A stretch of DNA of 64,000 nt from an uncultured bacterium (GCA_949297805.1 CASFTG010000003.1:67996-131995), one strand, 5' to 3'. Positions 9,441 to 17,416 are shown, counted from the first letter of the stretch. Notes: generated by a model from the letters alone, not told the origin. Program-made: numbers and translations.

Positions 9441-9590
9441 CTGGTTTTGCTCTTGTGACCAAGAAGACTATTTTGCGTTTTAAGCTTAAGGAAACCTCTT
9501 AATCTCCATTAGGAAGCTAAGTTTTCGTTCCTGCTTAAAATACATTGTAACGCATTGAAAAAATTCAAAAAGATAAATAAATAATTTTTG

Positions 9591-9619
9591 TTGATTTCAT
9601 ACACGCATACGCGGATAAT
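9591..9619 (+). promoter_or_regulatory. rplM-rpsI promoter
   Basis: TTGATT (9591-9596) and GATAAT (9614-9619) are spaced by 17 bases. Transcription would begin near 9626, giving a leader of about 80 bases. Confidence 0.65.
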
Positions 9620-9625
9620 ACTAGC

Positions 9626-9705
9626 CGGCACTACTTTGAACGAGTAAACCCCGGTAAAGTTGAATGTTCGAGAAAAGTCGCTAACTACGACAGAAGGAGA
9701 AACAA
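9626..9705 (+). promoter_or_regulatory. 5' leader of rplM, possible ribosomal-protein leader
   Basis: The roughly 80-base leader contains complementary segments: CCGG near its start with CCGG near 9650, and GAAC with GTTC further on. It ends in AGAAGGAG before ATG 9706. Firmicutes L13 genes often have an autoregulatory L13 leader. The position and length fit, but I could not match the consensus by eye. Confidence 0.35.
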
Positions 9706-10149
9706 ATGCAGCGTCAAACCACGATGGCTAAGACTGGCGAAGTGAAACGCAACTGGTACCTAGTCGATGCCACTGACATCCCGCTTGGCCGCCTCGCTTC
9801 TAAGATCGCGGTCATCCTCATGGGCAAGGATAAGCCCACCTACACCCCGCACGTCGACTGTGGGGACAACATCGTCGTCATCAACGCCGGCAAGGTCAAA
9901 CTCACCGGCAACGATCCGGCCCACAAGAAAAACTACTACAATGTCTCCGGCTACAACGGCGGTCTCCGGACCCGGTCGGCTGGGGTCATGCTCAAGGAAT
10001 ACCCGGTCGAGCTCATCGAGCGTTCGGTCTGGGGCATGCTTCCGAAGGGCCCGCTCGGACGGAAGATGATCAAGAAGCTTCACGTCTATGCCGATGACAA
10101 GCATGAGCAATCGGCTCAGAACCCGGTCGTCCTCGACCTTAGCAAGTAA
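9706..10149 (+). CDS. rplM: 50S ribosomal protein L13
   Basis: The 147-residue protein contains [20 protein letters not shown], the H-V-D-C-G-D segment and [24 protein letters not shown] and the late [16 protein letters not shown] follow, all standard for bacterial L13. L13 binds 23S rRNA early in assembly of the large subunit. An AAGGAG ribosome-binding site eight bases upstream supports the start. A second in-frame ATG six codons downstream is possible. It is followed after 11 bases by rpsI in the universally conserved pair. Confidence 0.97.
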   Translation: MQRQTTMAKTGEVKRNWYLVDATDIPLGRLASKIAVILMGKDKPTYTPHVDCGDNIVVINAGKVKLTGNDPAHKKNYYNVSGYNGGLRTRSAGVMLKEYPVELIERSVWGMLPKGPLGRKMIKKLHVYADDKHEQSAQNPVVLDLSK

Positions 10150-10160
10150 GGAGAAAACAG

Positions 10161-10550
10161 ATGGCTGAAAACAAATATTACGGAACCGGCCGCCGCAAAT
10201 CGGCCGTGGCCCGCGTCTACGTCAGCGCTGGCAAGGGCAAGATCACCATCAACGGCAAAGACGTTAACGAATACATGCCGTTCCCGACCCTCGTCCTTAA
10301 CCTCAAGCAGCCGCTCGCCCTCGTCAATGGGGAAGCCCGTTACGATGTCGAAGCGAGTGTCGCCGGTGGGGGATTCACCGGGCAGGCCGAAGCGGTCCGC
10401 CTCGGCATCGCCCGCGCTCTGCTCGAAGCTGGTGAAGACCGGAAGACCCTCAAGGTCGCCGGGATGCTTACCCGCAACGCGAAGAGCAAAGAACGGAAGA
10501 AATACGGTCTTAAAGGCGCTCGCCGCGCTCCGCAGTTCTCCAAGCGTTAA
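10161..10550 (+). CDS. rpsI: 30S ribosomal protein S9
   Basis: The 129-residue product begins with [14 protein letters not shown] and ends in the classic [17 protein letters not shown] tail, whose arginine reaches the decoding site of the small subunit. The internal [22 protein letters not shown] segment is also diagnostic. It is cotranscribed with rplM, with an AAGGAG site before its ATG and a terminator after it. Confidence 0.97.
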   Translation: MAENKYYGTGRRKSAVARVYVSAGKGKITINGKDVNEYMPFPTLVLNLKQPLALVNGEARYDVEASVAGGGFTGQAEAVRLGIARALLEAGEDRKTLKVAGMLTRNAKSKERKKYGLKGARRAPQFSKR

Positions 10551-10571
10551 TCCGCTTATCGGAAACAACCC

Positions 10572-10603
10572 AAGCACCGAAGCCCTGTGGCTCGGTGCTT
10601 TTT
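10572..10603 (+). terminator. terminator after rpsI
   Basis: AAGCACCGA-A-GCC pairs with GGC-TCGGTGCTT around CTGT. A run of T follows (10599-10603). Confidence 0.85.
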
Positions 10604-10675
10604 CGTTATCTGGCTTCTTGCCGTCTTGACAATTCCGGGGGGGCTATGATTGAAGACCTAAAGGAGAAATTGCCT

Positions 10676-10906
10676 ATGAAATTAGCCGTCTTCATCTTCT
10701 GTCTGCTGTCGACCGTTGTTTATGGCATTTGGATCATTCCGCTTTGTTGGTGCATCCCGATGACCGTCTATGTCTATAAGTACTACAAAGGGACGAAGGA
10801 CCTCGGGGTGGGATTTAAGATCTGCACCTTACTCTTCGTCAATATGATCGGCGGGATTTTGTTGCTCTGTACCGAGGCGGATAAGACGCCTTTATCTCAA
10901 CAATAA
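10676..10906 (+). CDS. small membrane protein, two predicted helices
   Basis: This 76-residue protein has a hydrophobic helix near residues 3-30 (IFCLLSTVVYGIWIIPLCW) and a second near residues 48-66 (ICTLLFVNMIGGILLL). The loop YKYYKGTKD between them is positively charged. AAGGAG at 10661-10666 lies nine bases before ATG 10676, which is why this start is chosen over the in-frame ATG at 10646. No family is recognised. It stands alone between two terminators. Confidence 0.6.
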   Translation: MKLAVFIFCLLSTVVYGIWIIPLCWCIPMTVYVYKYYKGTKDLGVGFKICTLLFVNMIGGILLLCTEADKTPLSQQ

Positions 10907-10919
10907 GAAAGACCAGTTC

Positions 10920-10950
10920 AGCCTCCCTTGGCTTAGCCGGGGAGGCTTTT
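10920..10950 (+). terminator. terminator after small membrane protein gene
   Basis: AGCCTCCC (10920-10927) pairs with the GGGAGGCT ending at 10947. An inner GGC/GCC stem sits inside and TTTT closes the structure. Confidence 0.7.
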
Positions 10951-11090
10951 GATTTCAGAATTCGAACTGGCTGATCCGTGTCTTTATCAGTTTTTTCGAA
11001 AACGGTGTTCGCTTGAAGATTAAGGGGAGAATCAGCAATTTGCGGTAAAGCGGCCTTTACTTGCCGACCACTTGCTTAATAAGCGGTCAC

Positions 11091-11363
11091 TTAATCCCCT
11101 GCCGAGGTCGATATATTCCCCGATGGGTCGCCGCTGCTATCCAAACCGACATGTCCGTATTTATTCTCCATCTCCACCGGGCCGAGTTGATAACCGAATA
11201 TCCGAAGCACATCATTGACCTTATCGAGGCGTAGGGTGCTTTTCCCGTTTTCGAGTTGACTGATGAATTTCATGCTGACGCCGGCATATAAGGCGAGGCC
11301 TTCTTGCTTTAGGTGGTTTTGCTTTCGGAGTTTGGTGACGAATTCCCCTAATTCTTTGGACAT
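11091..11363 (-). CDS. XRE-family HTH regulator, HipB-like
   Basis: The 90-residue protein has a single helix-turn-helix near residues 6-62. LRKQNHLKQEGLALYAGVS, FISQLENGKSTLRL and VLRIFGYQL form the core, which is close to the HipB/y4mF group of toxin-antitoxin antitoxins. The tail is short and polar. No HipA-type kinase lies beside it, so it is an orphan or its partner has been lost. A palindrome overlapping its promoter suggests autorepression. It is read toward the small membrane protein gene. Confidence 0.75.
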   Translation of the reverse strand: MSKELGEFVTKLRKQNHLKQEGLALYAGVSMKFISQLENGKSTLRLDKVNDVLRIFGYQLGPVEMENKYGHVGLDSSGDPSGNISTSAGD

Positions 11364-11375
11364 AAAATTACCCTT

Positions 11376-11391
11376 CGGTTATATAAAACCG
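11376..11391 (-). promoter_or_regulatory. operator-like palindrome before the HTH gene
   Basis: CGGTT-ATATAA-AACCG is a perfect 5-bp-arm inverted repeat, 12 bases upstream of the HTH start. It contains the TATA-rich -10 region on the reverse strand, as expected for autoregulation. A related half-site, AAACGGTAATA, occurs further upstream. Confidence 0.5.
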
Positions 11392-11461
11392 CAAAAATAT
11401 CAAAATTGGAAGGATATATAACTAAACGGTAATATTAATGCAGATTTTTATGAAGAATGCT

Positions 11462-11788
11462 TTAGTCTAACCAGGCTAATTCCTGCTCAATTTCCCAAAA
11501 GCTTTTCCCGTCCCAAATTGGGGCGGCGAGGAACTTTTCCCGGAGGTCATCTTCGTCTTCGCCGAGGAAAAACATTTGGCTGAAATCGGCGAGGTCGCCG
11601 GTCTCGTCATGGATGTCCTCGTAGCGTTTATTATCGATGTTCTTCGCTCGCCACTTCATGATGCGGAGGTGCATACCTTCCTCGTCGTTCCAACTGTCGA
11701 GGAAATGGATGTAGCCGCGGTAATAGATGGTGGCGTCTTGATTCCACCAGCCGGTGTCGAGGAATTGATTGAGGTCTGCGTTGATCAT
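11462..11788 (-). CDS. hypothetical acidic protein, 108 aa
   Basis: I do not recognise this 108-residue protein. It is acidic and unusually rich in tryptophan and aspartate, with segments TGWWNQD, HFLDSWNDEEG, FFLGEDEDD and IWDGKSFW. It has no signal peptide or membrane helix, so it should be cytosolic. It is transcribed in the same direction as the HTH gene, but 98 bases with a separate operator lie between them. Small acidic proteins next to HTH genes are sometimes immunity or anti-toxin factors; that is speculation here. Confidence 0.55.
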   Translation of the reverse strand: MINADLNQFLDTGWWNQDATIYYRGYIHFLDSWNDEEGMHLRIMKWRAKNIDNKRYEDIHDETGDLADFSQMFFLGEDEDDLREKFLAAPIWDGKSFWEIEQELAWLD

Positions 11789-12129
11789 AGACGACGCTTA
11801 GTTTAGCACGCCCCTATCCAAGGTGGTTCCTTATCTAATGCCGGTTAAAGATGAAGTGCGAGAGGAATTCCTCGGGTTGGCTTCAAGGAATATTTTGCAA
11901 TTCGGGATGTTTTGACTTGGAATTTTTAGCAAAACCGGGCTTTATAAACAGGAATTTTTTGCAAAATCGCTCCTTTTTAGCTGGATTTTTAGCATCAGTA
12001 CTCAGAACATTCGATTTAATCGATGTTTTTTCGTCTTTTGTTTAAAATTAGGAAAATGGCGTCCAATCCCAAATGGTTTTTTCGATCTTTTTCCGGTACT
12101 AAGCATGTTCTTTTGCCAGTAAATATTTT
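11789..12129. repeat. intergenic region with degenerate GGAATTTTTnGCAAAA repeats
   Basis: Four related segments occur in tandem between about 11886 and 12000. They are GGAATATTTTGCAATTCGGG, GGAATTTTTAGCAAAACCGG, GGAATTTTTTGCAAAATCG and GGATTTTTAGCATCAG. Similar GCAAAA/CGG motifs occur before both DUF4143 genes. No coding sequence is supported here. Confidence 0.5.
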
Positions 12130-12160
12130 TGTAATAAAATCGACTTCAGAAGCGTTTGGT
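12130..12160 (+). promoter_or_regulatory. probable ECF-sigma promoter (copy 1)
   Basis: TGTAATAAAA (12130-12139), a 10-base spacer and AAGCGTTTGGT (12150-12160) reproduce, with identical spacing, the element at 14625-14655. It lies 14 bases before the sigma gene start, so the sigma factor probably drives its own gene. Confidence 0.65.
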
Positions 12161-12174
12161 AGGCGAAGGAGACC

Positions 12175-12702
12175 ATGGATCCCTTAATCAAAGAACTCGA
12201 TGCCCATATGCGGCGGTTCCAAGGCGGGGACCTCTCCTCCTTCCCCTCGTTCTATGAACTCACCCACCGGAAGATCTTCTATATCTGCCTCGGTTTAGTG
12301 GGGCAGAAAGAGGATGCCGAGGACATTTGCCAGCAGACTTATGTCCAATGCATCGAGAAGCTATCTTCCTACTCTCCTAACAGCAATCCGTTGTCATTCC
12401 TAGCCACGATTGCCCGGAATTACTGCTATTCCTTATTAAGGAAACGGGAGGAGAGCTTGAGTTACGAGGACGAGGCCCATTCCTCTTCGGGCACTTACGA
12501 TACCTATACAGATTATCAAGGCATTGACAAGATGCTCGAGGTACTCAAACCGGAGGAGAAGGAAATCGTCATCCTGCACGTCATCGATGAGATGAAGTTC
12601 GCCGACATCGCCAAGACCGTCGGGAAGAAACTATCCTCGGTCCTGGTCAGTTACCACCGAGCGATGAAGAAACTCAGGAAGGAGGAGAGCAACCGCTTAT
12701 GA
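12175..12702 (+). CDS. ECF-type RNA polymerase sigma factor
   Basis: The 175-residue protein has a sigma-70 region 2 (QKEDAEDICQQTYVQCIEKL, then SFLATIARNYCYSLLRKR). A flexible acidic linker follows, then region 4 (LKPEEKEIVILHVIDEMKFADIA and VLVSYHRAMKKLRK). No other sigma region is present, as in ECF factors. It directs RNA polymerase to stress- or envelope-type regulons. The ATG is preceded by AAGGAG at only three bases, so initiation may be unusual. Its stop overlaps the anti-sigma start by four bases (ATGA), a typical coupled pair. Confidence 0.9.
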   Translation: MDPLIKELDAHMRRFQGGDLSSFPSFYELTHRKIFYICLGLVGQKEDAEDICQQTYVQCIEKLSSYSPNSNPLSFLATIARNYCYSLLRKREESLSYEDEAHSSSGTYDTYTDYQGIDKMLEVLKPEEKEIVILHVIDEMKFADIAKTVGKKLSSVLVSYHRAMKKLRKEESNRL

Positions 12703-13721
12703 AAAACCGCGACATCAAAAATCGGCTCCGGCAAAGCGCCTCCTCTATCGACGTGCCCGATAACATGCAGGCCACTTTCGATAAGTTGCCTGACACTTTA
12801 ACTATCATAGAACCGAAGAGAAAGAAGCAGCCGAATTGGCTGATTCCCCTTCTAACTGGCGGGGCGGCGGTCTTGGTCTTAGGGGCCGCCATCGGGGTGC
12901 CTTTGGGCTTAAGAAACCGTGACATCATCGATGGGGGAAGCTCCCTTCCTCCTTCGCCATCGCTTACCTATAACTTGACCCAAAAGGAGATGAACGCCTT
13001 TGGCTATCAGGCCTTATCGACCGTCGCCATGGTCGAGGACCTTTCCCCCGATATGCGGAAAGGAAGACGAATAAGCGAAGAGTTGGCCAATCAAGTGGCC
13101 GATGAGGTGGCGTCCTATATGGATGTCGTCGCCTCTTTCTCGGAAAAAGACGCCTTCACCTTCCTCCTGGATGAGGATTCAGGGTTTGAGATCCTCTTCA
13201 ATGATGAAGCGGTCTTTGACCTTGACTTTAACGAAACCCCGGGGAAAGAAAAAGGCGAATACCTTTATAACGGGACCATCCGCGACCTCCATAACGGAGC
13301 GGAATACCGGCTCGTCGGTAAGAAAGAGATCGAGCAGGGGGAAGAGGAGATCGAAGTCACGGTCTATTTATCCGATTCGACCTGGATCGAATCAAAACAC
13401 GAGATGGAAAGCGAGGAGGATGAGATTGAGAATTCCTATGAATACTCTTTCTTCTCCAATGGCAAGCATATCAAGACCATCGAATACGAAGTCGAGATCG
13501 AAGGAATGGAGAATGAGACCGAGCTCACCATCATCGAAGATCGAGTCGAGACCAGCGTCTCCTTCGAATATCTAGGCAACCTGACCGATGGCTATGAATG
13601 CGAATACTCCAAAGAAGGGCCAGGGATTGAAGAGATCGAAGTCGAGATGAAGGTTAAACGCAACCAAGATGGGACTTATACCTTCGTTTTTGAGGATTCG
13701 AATATCAGCCTTATCCGATAG
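12699..13721 (+). CDS. membrane anti-sigma factor
   Basis: The 340-residue protein starts with a short cytosolic region of about 45 residues that should hold the sigma factor. One membrane helix follows (about residues 48-70, PLLTGGAAVLVLGAAIGVPL), then a long acidic ectodomain of about 260 residues. The ectodomain repeats beta-strand patterns such as EYEVEIEGMENETEL. It has the same layout as the lipoprotein at 14681-15604: helical MLxxS/EEL segment, Y-x-D start and repeated acidic strands. No zinc-binding HxxxCxxC motif is seen. Overlap with the sigma gene makes the role clear by context. The signal sensed by the ectodomain is unknown. Confidence 0.75.
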   Translation: MKNRDIKNRLRQSASSIDVPDNMQATFDKLPDTLTIIEPKRKKQPNWLIPLLTGGAAVLVLGAAIGVPLGLRNRDIIDGGSSLPPSPSLTYNLTQKEMNAFGYQALSTVAMVEDLSPDMRKGRRISEELANQVADEVASYMDVVASFSEKDAFTFLLDEDSGFEILFNDEAVFDLDFNETPGKEKGEYLYNGTIRDLHNGAEYRLVGKKEIEQGEEEIEVTVYLSDSTWIESKHEMESEEDEIENSYEYSFFSNGKHIKTIEYEVEIEGMENETELTIIEDRVETSVSFEYLGNLTDGYECEYSKEGPGIEEIEVEMKVKRNQDGTYTFVFEDSNISLIR

Positions 13722-13723
13722 GG

Positions 13724-13729
13724 TATAAT
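13724..13729 (+). promoter_or_regulatory. -10 box TATAAT next to start codon
   Basis: TATAAT lies six bases before ATG 13736, so the transcript would start at or near the A of the start codon. No clear -35 is visible. Confidence 0.45.
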
Positions 13730-13735
13730 CTTGGT

Positions 13736-14140
13736 ATGCGCACCTGTCCCTATTGCAGTTACCCGAATAATGACGATGCCGTCTATTGCTCCAAATGTGG
13801 GCGGCGTCTTGATGCTTTCAGCCCCAATGGGCTCCCGGCTCCGAATCAAACGGCTAAGAAGGCGGATGGCAAAGCCGATTTAGCCAGCGTGGTCTCGATT
13901 GTCCTTGGGATCGTCGGCTTGATCTTTGACGGCTTCTCTTTCTTTGCCGAAGGACTTTGGAGCCTATTCATCATCGGCCTTATCTGCGGCGTTTTGGGGT
14001 TATTATGCGCGGTCCGGAACAAGCTTTATAAGCAGAAAGGCTACGGGATGGCAGGGTTCGTCTTATCCTTATTAGCCACGATCGGGGGCGCGATCATGAC
14101 CTTGCTTTTCGCCCTCGGACTCATTTTGGTCTTAGCTTGA
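13736..14140 (+). CDS. zinc-ribbon membrane protein, DUF4190-like
   Basis: The 134-residue protein starts with a zinc ribbon, CPYC near residue 4 and CSKC near 19. A proline-rich linker follows, then hydrophobic segments near residues 55-80 and 81-98 and another near 105-130 (FVLSLLATIGGAIMTLLFALG). This arrangement matches DUF4190-type proteins. The ribbon would be cytosolic. It has no ribosome-binding site but a -10 box directly before the ATG. The next gene is its paralogue. Role unknown; position between the anti-sigma and its lipoprotein paralogue suggests membership of the same stress locus. Confidence 0.7.
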   Translation: MRTCPYCSYPNNDDAVYCSKCGRRLDAFSPNGLPAPNQTAKKADGKADLASVVSIVLGIVGLIFDGFSFFAEGLWSLFIIGLICGVLGLLCAVRNKLYKQKGYGMAGFVLSLLATIGGAIMTLLFALGLILVLA

Positions 14141-14150
14141 CAAGCGGTGG

Positions 14151-14156
14151 TATAAT
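14151..14156 (+). promoter_or_regulatory. -10 box TATAAT near the start of the second zinc-ribbon gene
   Basis: TATAAT ends nine bases before ATG 14166, leaving at most a leader of two or three bases. TTGGTC at 14126-14131 is a weak -35 with a 19-base spacer. Confidence 0.4.
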
Positions 14157-14165
14157 CTTGACGTT

Positions 14166-14528
14166 ATGAAATACTGTGTTTACTGCGGGCATCAAGTTGA
14201 GGATGAGGCGAAATTCTGCCCCGCCTGTGGCCAGCCGCTGAATCAGCCGGTTGAAACTCCTAGCGATAAGAAAGAAGAAGGTGGGGTCGCCATCGCCTCG
14301 ATGGTCTTGGGCATCTGCTCAATCTCTTTGAACTTTTTCTCCCTCTTCCTCTTTTTCTTCCTCCCCTTCCTTTGTTTTGTGGCCGCCATCGTCGGGCTTT
14401 GCTTGTCGGGGCGGAAAAAGGTATACAAAGGCGGGCCCTTCGGCTTGACGGGCTTCATCACCTCCTTAGTTGGCTTATTCGTTTCGCTTATCGCCATTAT
14501 CATCGTCATCGCCGCCTTAAGCGCCTAA
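14166..14528 (+). CDS. zinc-ribbon membrane protein, DUF4190-like (paralogue)
   Basis: This 120-residue paralogue of the preceding gene has CVYCG near residue 4 and CPACG near 19. It also has GGVAIASMVLGICSISLNFF, a very phenylalanine- and leucine-rich second helix, and a C-terminal helix ending in IIIVIAALSA. It too lacks a Shine-Dalgarno sequence and sits just behind a TATAAT box. A good terminator follows. Confidence 0.7.
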   Translation: MKYCVYCGHQVEDEAKFCPACGQPLNQPVETPSDKKEEGGVAIASMVLGICSISLNFFSLFLFFFLPFLCFVAAIVGLCLSGRKKVYKGGPFGLTGFITSLVGLFVSLIAIIIVIAALSA

Positions 14529-14542
14529 TCTTATATATAAAG

Positions 14543-14570
14543 GCCTCGGTCAAGGGATCGGGGCTTTTTT
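14543..14570 (+). terminator. terminator after zinc-ribbon genes
   Basis: GCCTCGGTC (14543-14551) pairs with GATCGGGGC (14556-14564) around AAGG, with two G-T pairs. TTTTTT follows. Confidence 0.8.
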
Positions 14571-14624
14571 CTTAGCAAAATAGTTTCGATGGAATCAGCC
14601 TTTTTAAAATCTTTTCGTTTTTTG

Positions 14625-14655
14625 TGTAATAAAACGTGTCTCCTAAGCGTTTGGT
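14625..14655 (+). promoter_or_regulatory. probable ECF-sigma promoter (copy 2)
   Basis: TGTAATAAAA (14625-14634), ten bases and AAGCGTTTGGT (14645-14655) duplicate the element before the sigma gene. The gene it serves starts at 14681. Confidence 0.65.
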
Positions 14656-14680
14656 GGGCGTAAGGAAAGGAAAAACCAAT

Positions 14681-15604
14681 ATGAAACATTCCAAACTCAA
14701 ATCCCTCTTCTTCGCCCTTCCGGCCCTCGCCCTCGTTGGCTGTGCCGCTTCCGCGAATGGCGATAAATCCTCCAACCTCACCCCCGGGAACACTCCCTCT
14801 CTTGGCGGATCCAATGAATCGGCTCTGCTTATGAGCCAGGCGGTCATGGGGCTCGATATGCTTAGCAGCTCGGTCTCCGCCCCAAAAATCATGGCTAAGC
14901 AAGCTTCCTATACTCCGACGGAAGAAGCCGCCCTCGCCGATGAGATCTTCTCCTACATCGAAGACTTCGATTCGATCATCGGTTACAACCCCTCGACCAT
15001 CGAGGTGTTGGAGTCGGATGATGCCAACTATGAAACCCTCTATTCCCTCACCCTCGAAGGGGAGGAATACCGCCTCTACTTCAATAAGGTCGCCGAGCAT
15101 ACCGAAGTCGATCGGGATGACCATGAAGAAGAGATCACCGAATACACTCGTTATGAAGGGGTTGCCTATAAAGGCGAGCAATCCTTCGACTTCATCGGCC
15201 ATCACGAGATCGAGACCGAAGGAAGAGAAGTTGAGGATTCGATGGAGTTTATCTTCCAAACCGATCGGAAGAACTACATCTCCTTCACCCAGGAAAGCGA
15301 AAACGACGAGAACGAATACGAGCTCGAACTGGTCCAGAATGGCCGGACCGTCTTAGAAAAGGAGTTCGGCATCGAGATCGGGCGGAATGGCTCGATCGAG
15401 GTCAGCTTCGAGATCGAAGAAAACGGGAAGGAAAAGGAAATCGAGATCCTCAAGACCACCCAGAATGGGGCGACGGTCTACCTCATCGAGATCGAGCAGC
15501 GGGGCGAATCCTTAGCCAAGGTTAAGGAAGAAGCCCGGGATGATGGTACCTATTTGGTCTTAGAATTCGTCGGCGGTGGGACTTACGAACGCCTATTAGC
15601 CTAG
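14681..15604 (+). CDS. lipoprotein resembling the anti-sigma ectodomain
   Basis: The 307-residue protein has a signal peptide ending in LVGC and a low-complexity linker. A domain of about 240 residues follows with repeated acidic beta strands (YSLTLEGEEYRLYF, EYELELVQNG, SFEIEENGKEKEIEI). Segment order and composition match the ectodomain of the anti-sigma factor at 12699. The start is ATG 14681 with AAGGAAAGG upstream; an earlier in-frame ATG at 14636 lies inside the promoter. It is probably a direct target of the sigma factor. A plausible role is a decoy or feedback sensor for the same envelope signal, which is inference. Confidence 0.7.
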   Translation: MKHSKLKSLFFALPALALVGCAASANGDKSSNLTPGNTPSLGGSNESALLMSQAVMGLDMLSSSVSAPKIMAKQASYTPTEEAALADEIFSYIEDFDSIIGYNPSTIEVLESDDANYETLYSLTLEGEEYRLYFNKVAEHTEVDRDDHEEEITEYTRYEGVAYKGEQSFDFIGHHEIETEGREVEDSMEFIFQTDRKNYISFTQESENDENEYELELVQNGRTVLEKEFGIEIGRNGSIEVSFEIEENGKEKEIEILKTTQNGATVYLIEIEQRGESLAKVKEEARDDGTYLVLEFVGGGTYERLLA

Positions 15605-15610
15605 CAGGAT

Positions 15611-15640
15611 ATCCCCTCCGGAAACGGCGGGGATTTTCTT
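15611..15640 (+). terminator. terminator after the ECF-regulated lipoprotein
   Basis: ATCCCC-T-CCG and CGG-C-GGGGAT pair around a GAAA tetraloop (15611-15634). TTTTC and a long T tract follow. Confidence 0.8.
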
Positions 15641-15651
15641 TTTTATTTTTC

Positions 15652-15680
15652 TTGCCCCTTGCCACCCCTTGGTCTATAGT
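15652..15680 (+). promoter_or_regulatory. tRNA-Ile promoter
   Basis: TTGCCC (15652-15657) and TATAGT (15675-15680) are spaced by 17 bases, 25 bases before the tRNA. Confidence 0.6.
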
Positions 15681-15705
15681 ATGTGAGCGCGTTTCGCGCA
15701 GGGTT

Positions 15706-15782
15706 GGGCCTTTAGCTCAGTTGGTTAGAGCGTGCGCTTGATAAGCGCAAGGTCGATGGTTCGAGCCCATTAAGGCCCACCA
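15706..15782 (+). tRNA. tRNA-Ile (GAT)
   Basis: The acceptor GGGCCTT (15706-15712) pairs with AAGGCCC (15772-15778), and CCA is encoded. The anticodon loop TTGATAA gives GAT. D and T arms (GGTTCGAGCCC) are regular. Confidence 0.95.
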
Positions 15783-15794
15783 CATAACAAAGCG

Positions 15795-15824
15795 TCTGAT
15801 ATTCGCGAGGATATCAGATTTTTT
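15795..15824 (+). terminator. terminator after tRNA-Ile
   Basis: TCTGATAT (15795-15802) pairs with ATATCAGA (15811-15818). TTTTTT follows. Confidence 0.85.
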
Positions 15825-16049
15825 GTAATTTTCGTCGATTGTAGATATATAGGGTATTGAGGGCTCGAACTAGCGAACTAGCAGACAAAATCCTTAAAAA
15901 CAATCGATGTGGTGCCTTCTCTGGCAAAACCAAAGTCGTCTTATGCTTTTGCCAAACCACCTTTTTTAGATATTTCACCGGTTATAATTAACTTGGTTTC
16001 AGGGTTTGGCAAAACTCCGATATTCCCCGCTTAATAGGAGGCTAATTTT
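15825..16049. repeat. leader of the broken DUF4143 gene with GTTTGGCAAAAC motifs in both orientations
   Basis: Motifs are TGGCAAAACC (15922-15931), CTTTTGCCAAAC (15946-15957, reversed) and GTTTGGCAAAAC (16004-16015). TATAAT at 15983-15988 is a candidate -10 box. AGGAGG precedes the ATG at 16050. Similar motifs recur after tRNA-Thr and before the first DUF4143 gene. Confidence 0.5.
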
Positions 16050-17316
16050 ATGGCTTATATCAAACGAGCAGCGGAAAGTTCAATCGCAAGTTTTTCGAAG
16101 ATGTTTCCCGTCTTATTAATCACTGGGCCCCGTCAAGTAGGGAAAACCACGATTCTACAGCGACTCGCCGAAGAGGAAAAAACTCAAGGGATTGATCGGA
16201 AATACGTTACTCTGGACGATCCGAACGCCCGTTATTTAGCCAAAAGTGATCCCGGTTTGTTCTTGCAGCGGTTTTGCCCACCGGTTTTGATCGACGAGAT
16301 TCAATACGCCCCGAATTGTTACCTTACATTAAAATCCAGGTTGACCGGTCTCGAAAAAAAGGCGACTTTTGGATCACCGGCTCCCAAGCTTTCCATTTGA
16401 TGAAAAACGTCAGCGAGAGCCTCGCTGGTCGGGTGGGGATCGTAAATTTGCTTGGATTGTCCGACGCGGAGATATTCGGTGAACCAAGTGAGCCATTTAG
16501 AGTTGATCGAGATTTCCTATTGAAACGGCTTTCGGTACGCAAACCGCGGAATCTCAACGACGTTTATCGCCTGATTTTCACCGGCTCGATGCCTTCTCTT
16601 TATGCCGACGAAGGGTATGACTGGGAAAAATATTATTATTCTTACGTCAACACTTATCTTGAACGTGATGTCAGGGAATTGGCGCAAGTCGGGGACATAA
16701 TGGAATTCTATATTTCATGACGGTGGTACCCGCCTATACCTCTAAGCCGGTAGTCTATGAACAATTGGCCGTCAACGCTGGCATTTCGGCTGTAACGGCC
16801 AAGAAGTGGCTTTCGATATTGGTGGCATCGAATATTGTGGCTTTGGTCCAACCCTACCATAGCAACGCCCTTACTAGAGCGGTCAAAATGCCCCTCCTCC
16901 ACTTCCTTGATACCGGTTTGGCGGCATATCTGTTACGATGGAGCAGTCCCGAAACATTGGAAAAGGGTTTGATGTCGGGCGCCTTCTTTGAAACTTATGT
17001 CTTTTCCGAAATTTACAAGAGTTATATCAATGCTGGTAAGGACCCCCCGATTTATTACTATCGCGACCGCGATCAAAAAGAAATCGATCTACTTCTTTTC
17101 CAAGATGGCATCATTAATCCGATCGAAATCAGAAAATCCGTATCCCCGGGCCGGAATGCAATCAAGAATTTCGGGGTGCTTGATCCCATAGAAAAAACGT
17201 TTAGCGGTTTAGAATCTCTCCGTGTGCATATCGGAACCGGGGCGGTAGTTTGCCTTGCTGAGGATGTTTTGCCGATCGACCAAAATAACTATTGTGTCCC
17301 GGCTTGGTTGATTTAG
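16050..17316 (+). pseudogene. ATP-binding protein AAA_14/DUF4143, two frameshifts
   Basis: Three successive frames encode consecutive parts of one DUF4143 protein. Part one (16050 to about 16310) has Walker A GPRQVGKTT and VLIDEIQYAP. Part two (to about 16710) has GDFWITGSQAF and YLERDVRELAQVGD. Part three (to 17316) has the KKWLSILVASNIV and DLLLFQDG regions. The reading slips once near 16310 in a CCCC run (YAP should continue ELLPY) and once near 16713 in a TTT run. Both look like loss of one base. The gene is probably dead, but two homopolymer slips could also be sequencing errors. It lies between tRNA genes, a common insertion site for accessory DNA. Confidence 0.8.
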
Positions 17317-17416
17317 CCGCGTTTTTCACATTATCTGGGCCGGGAAAGCCGAAATTTCTTTTAGATAGGTGACTCACCGCCTATAATTTGGGGGCGCTGC
17401 CGAAAGGGGCGTTGAT

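Noticed and set aside
14137-14156. TTGACA before TATAAT upstream of the second zinc-ribbon gene
   Set aside because: Spacer of eight bases is too short for a promoter pair; only the -10 box is retained.
14531-15259. 242-codon reverse ORF opposite the ECF-regulated lipoprotein
   Set aside because: It runs across a terminator and promoter and is composed of repeated E/G/F shadows of the forward acidic strands.
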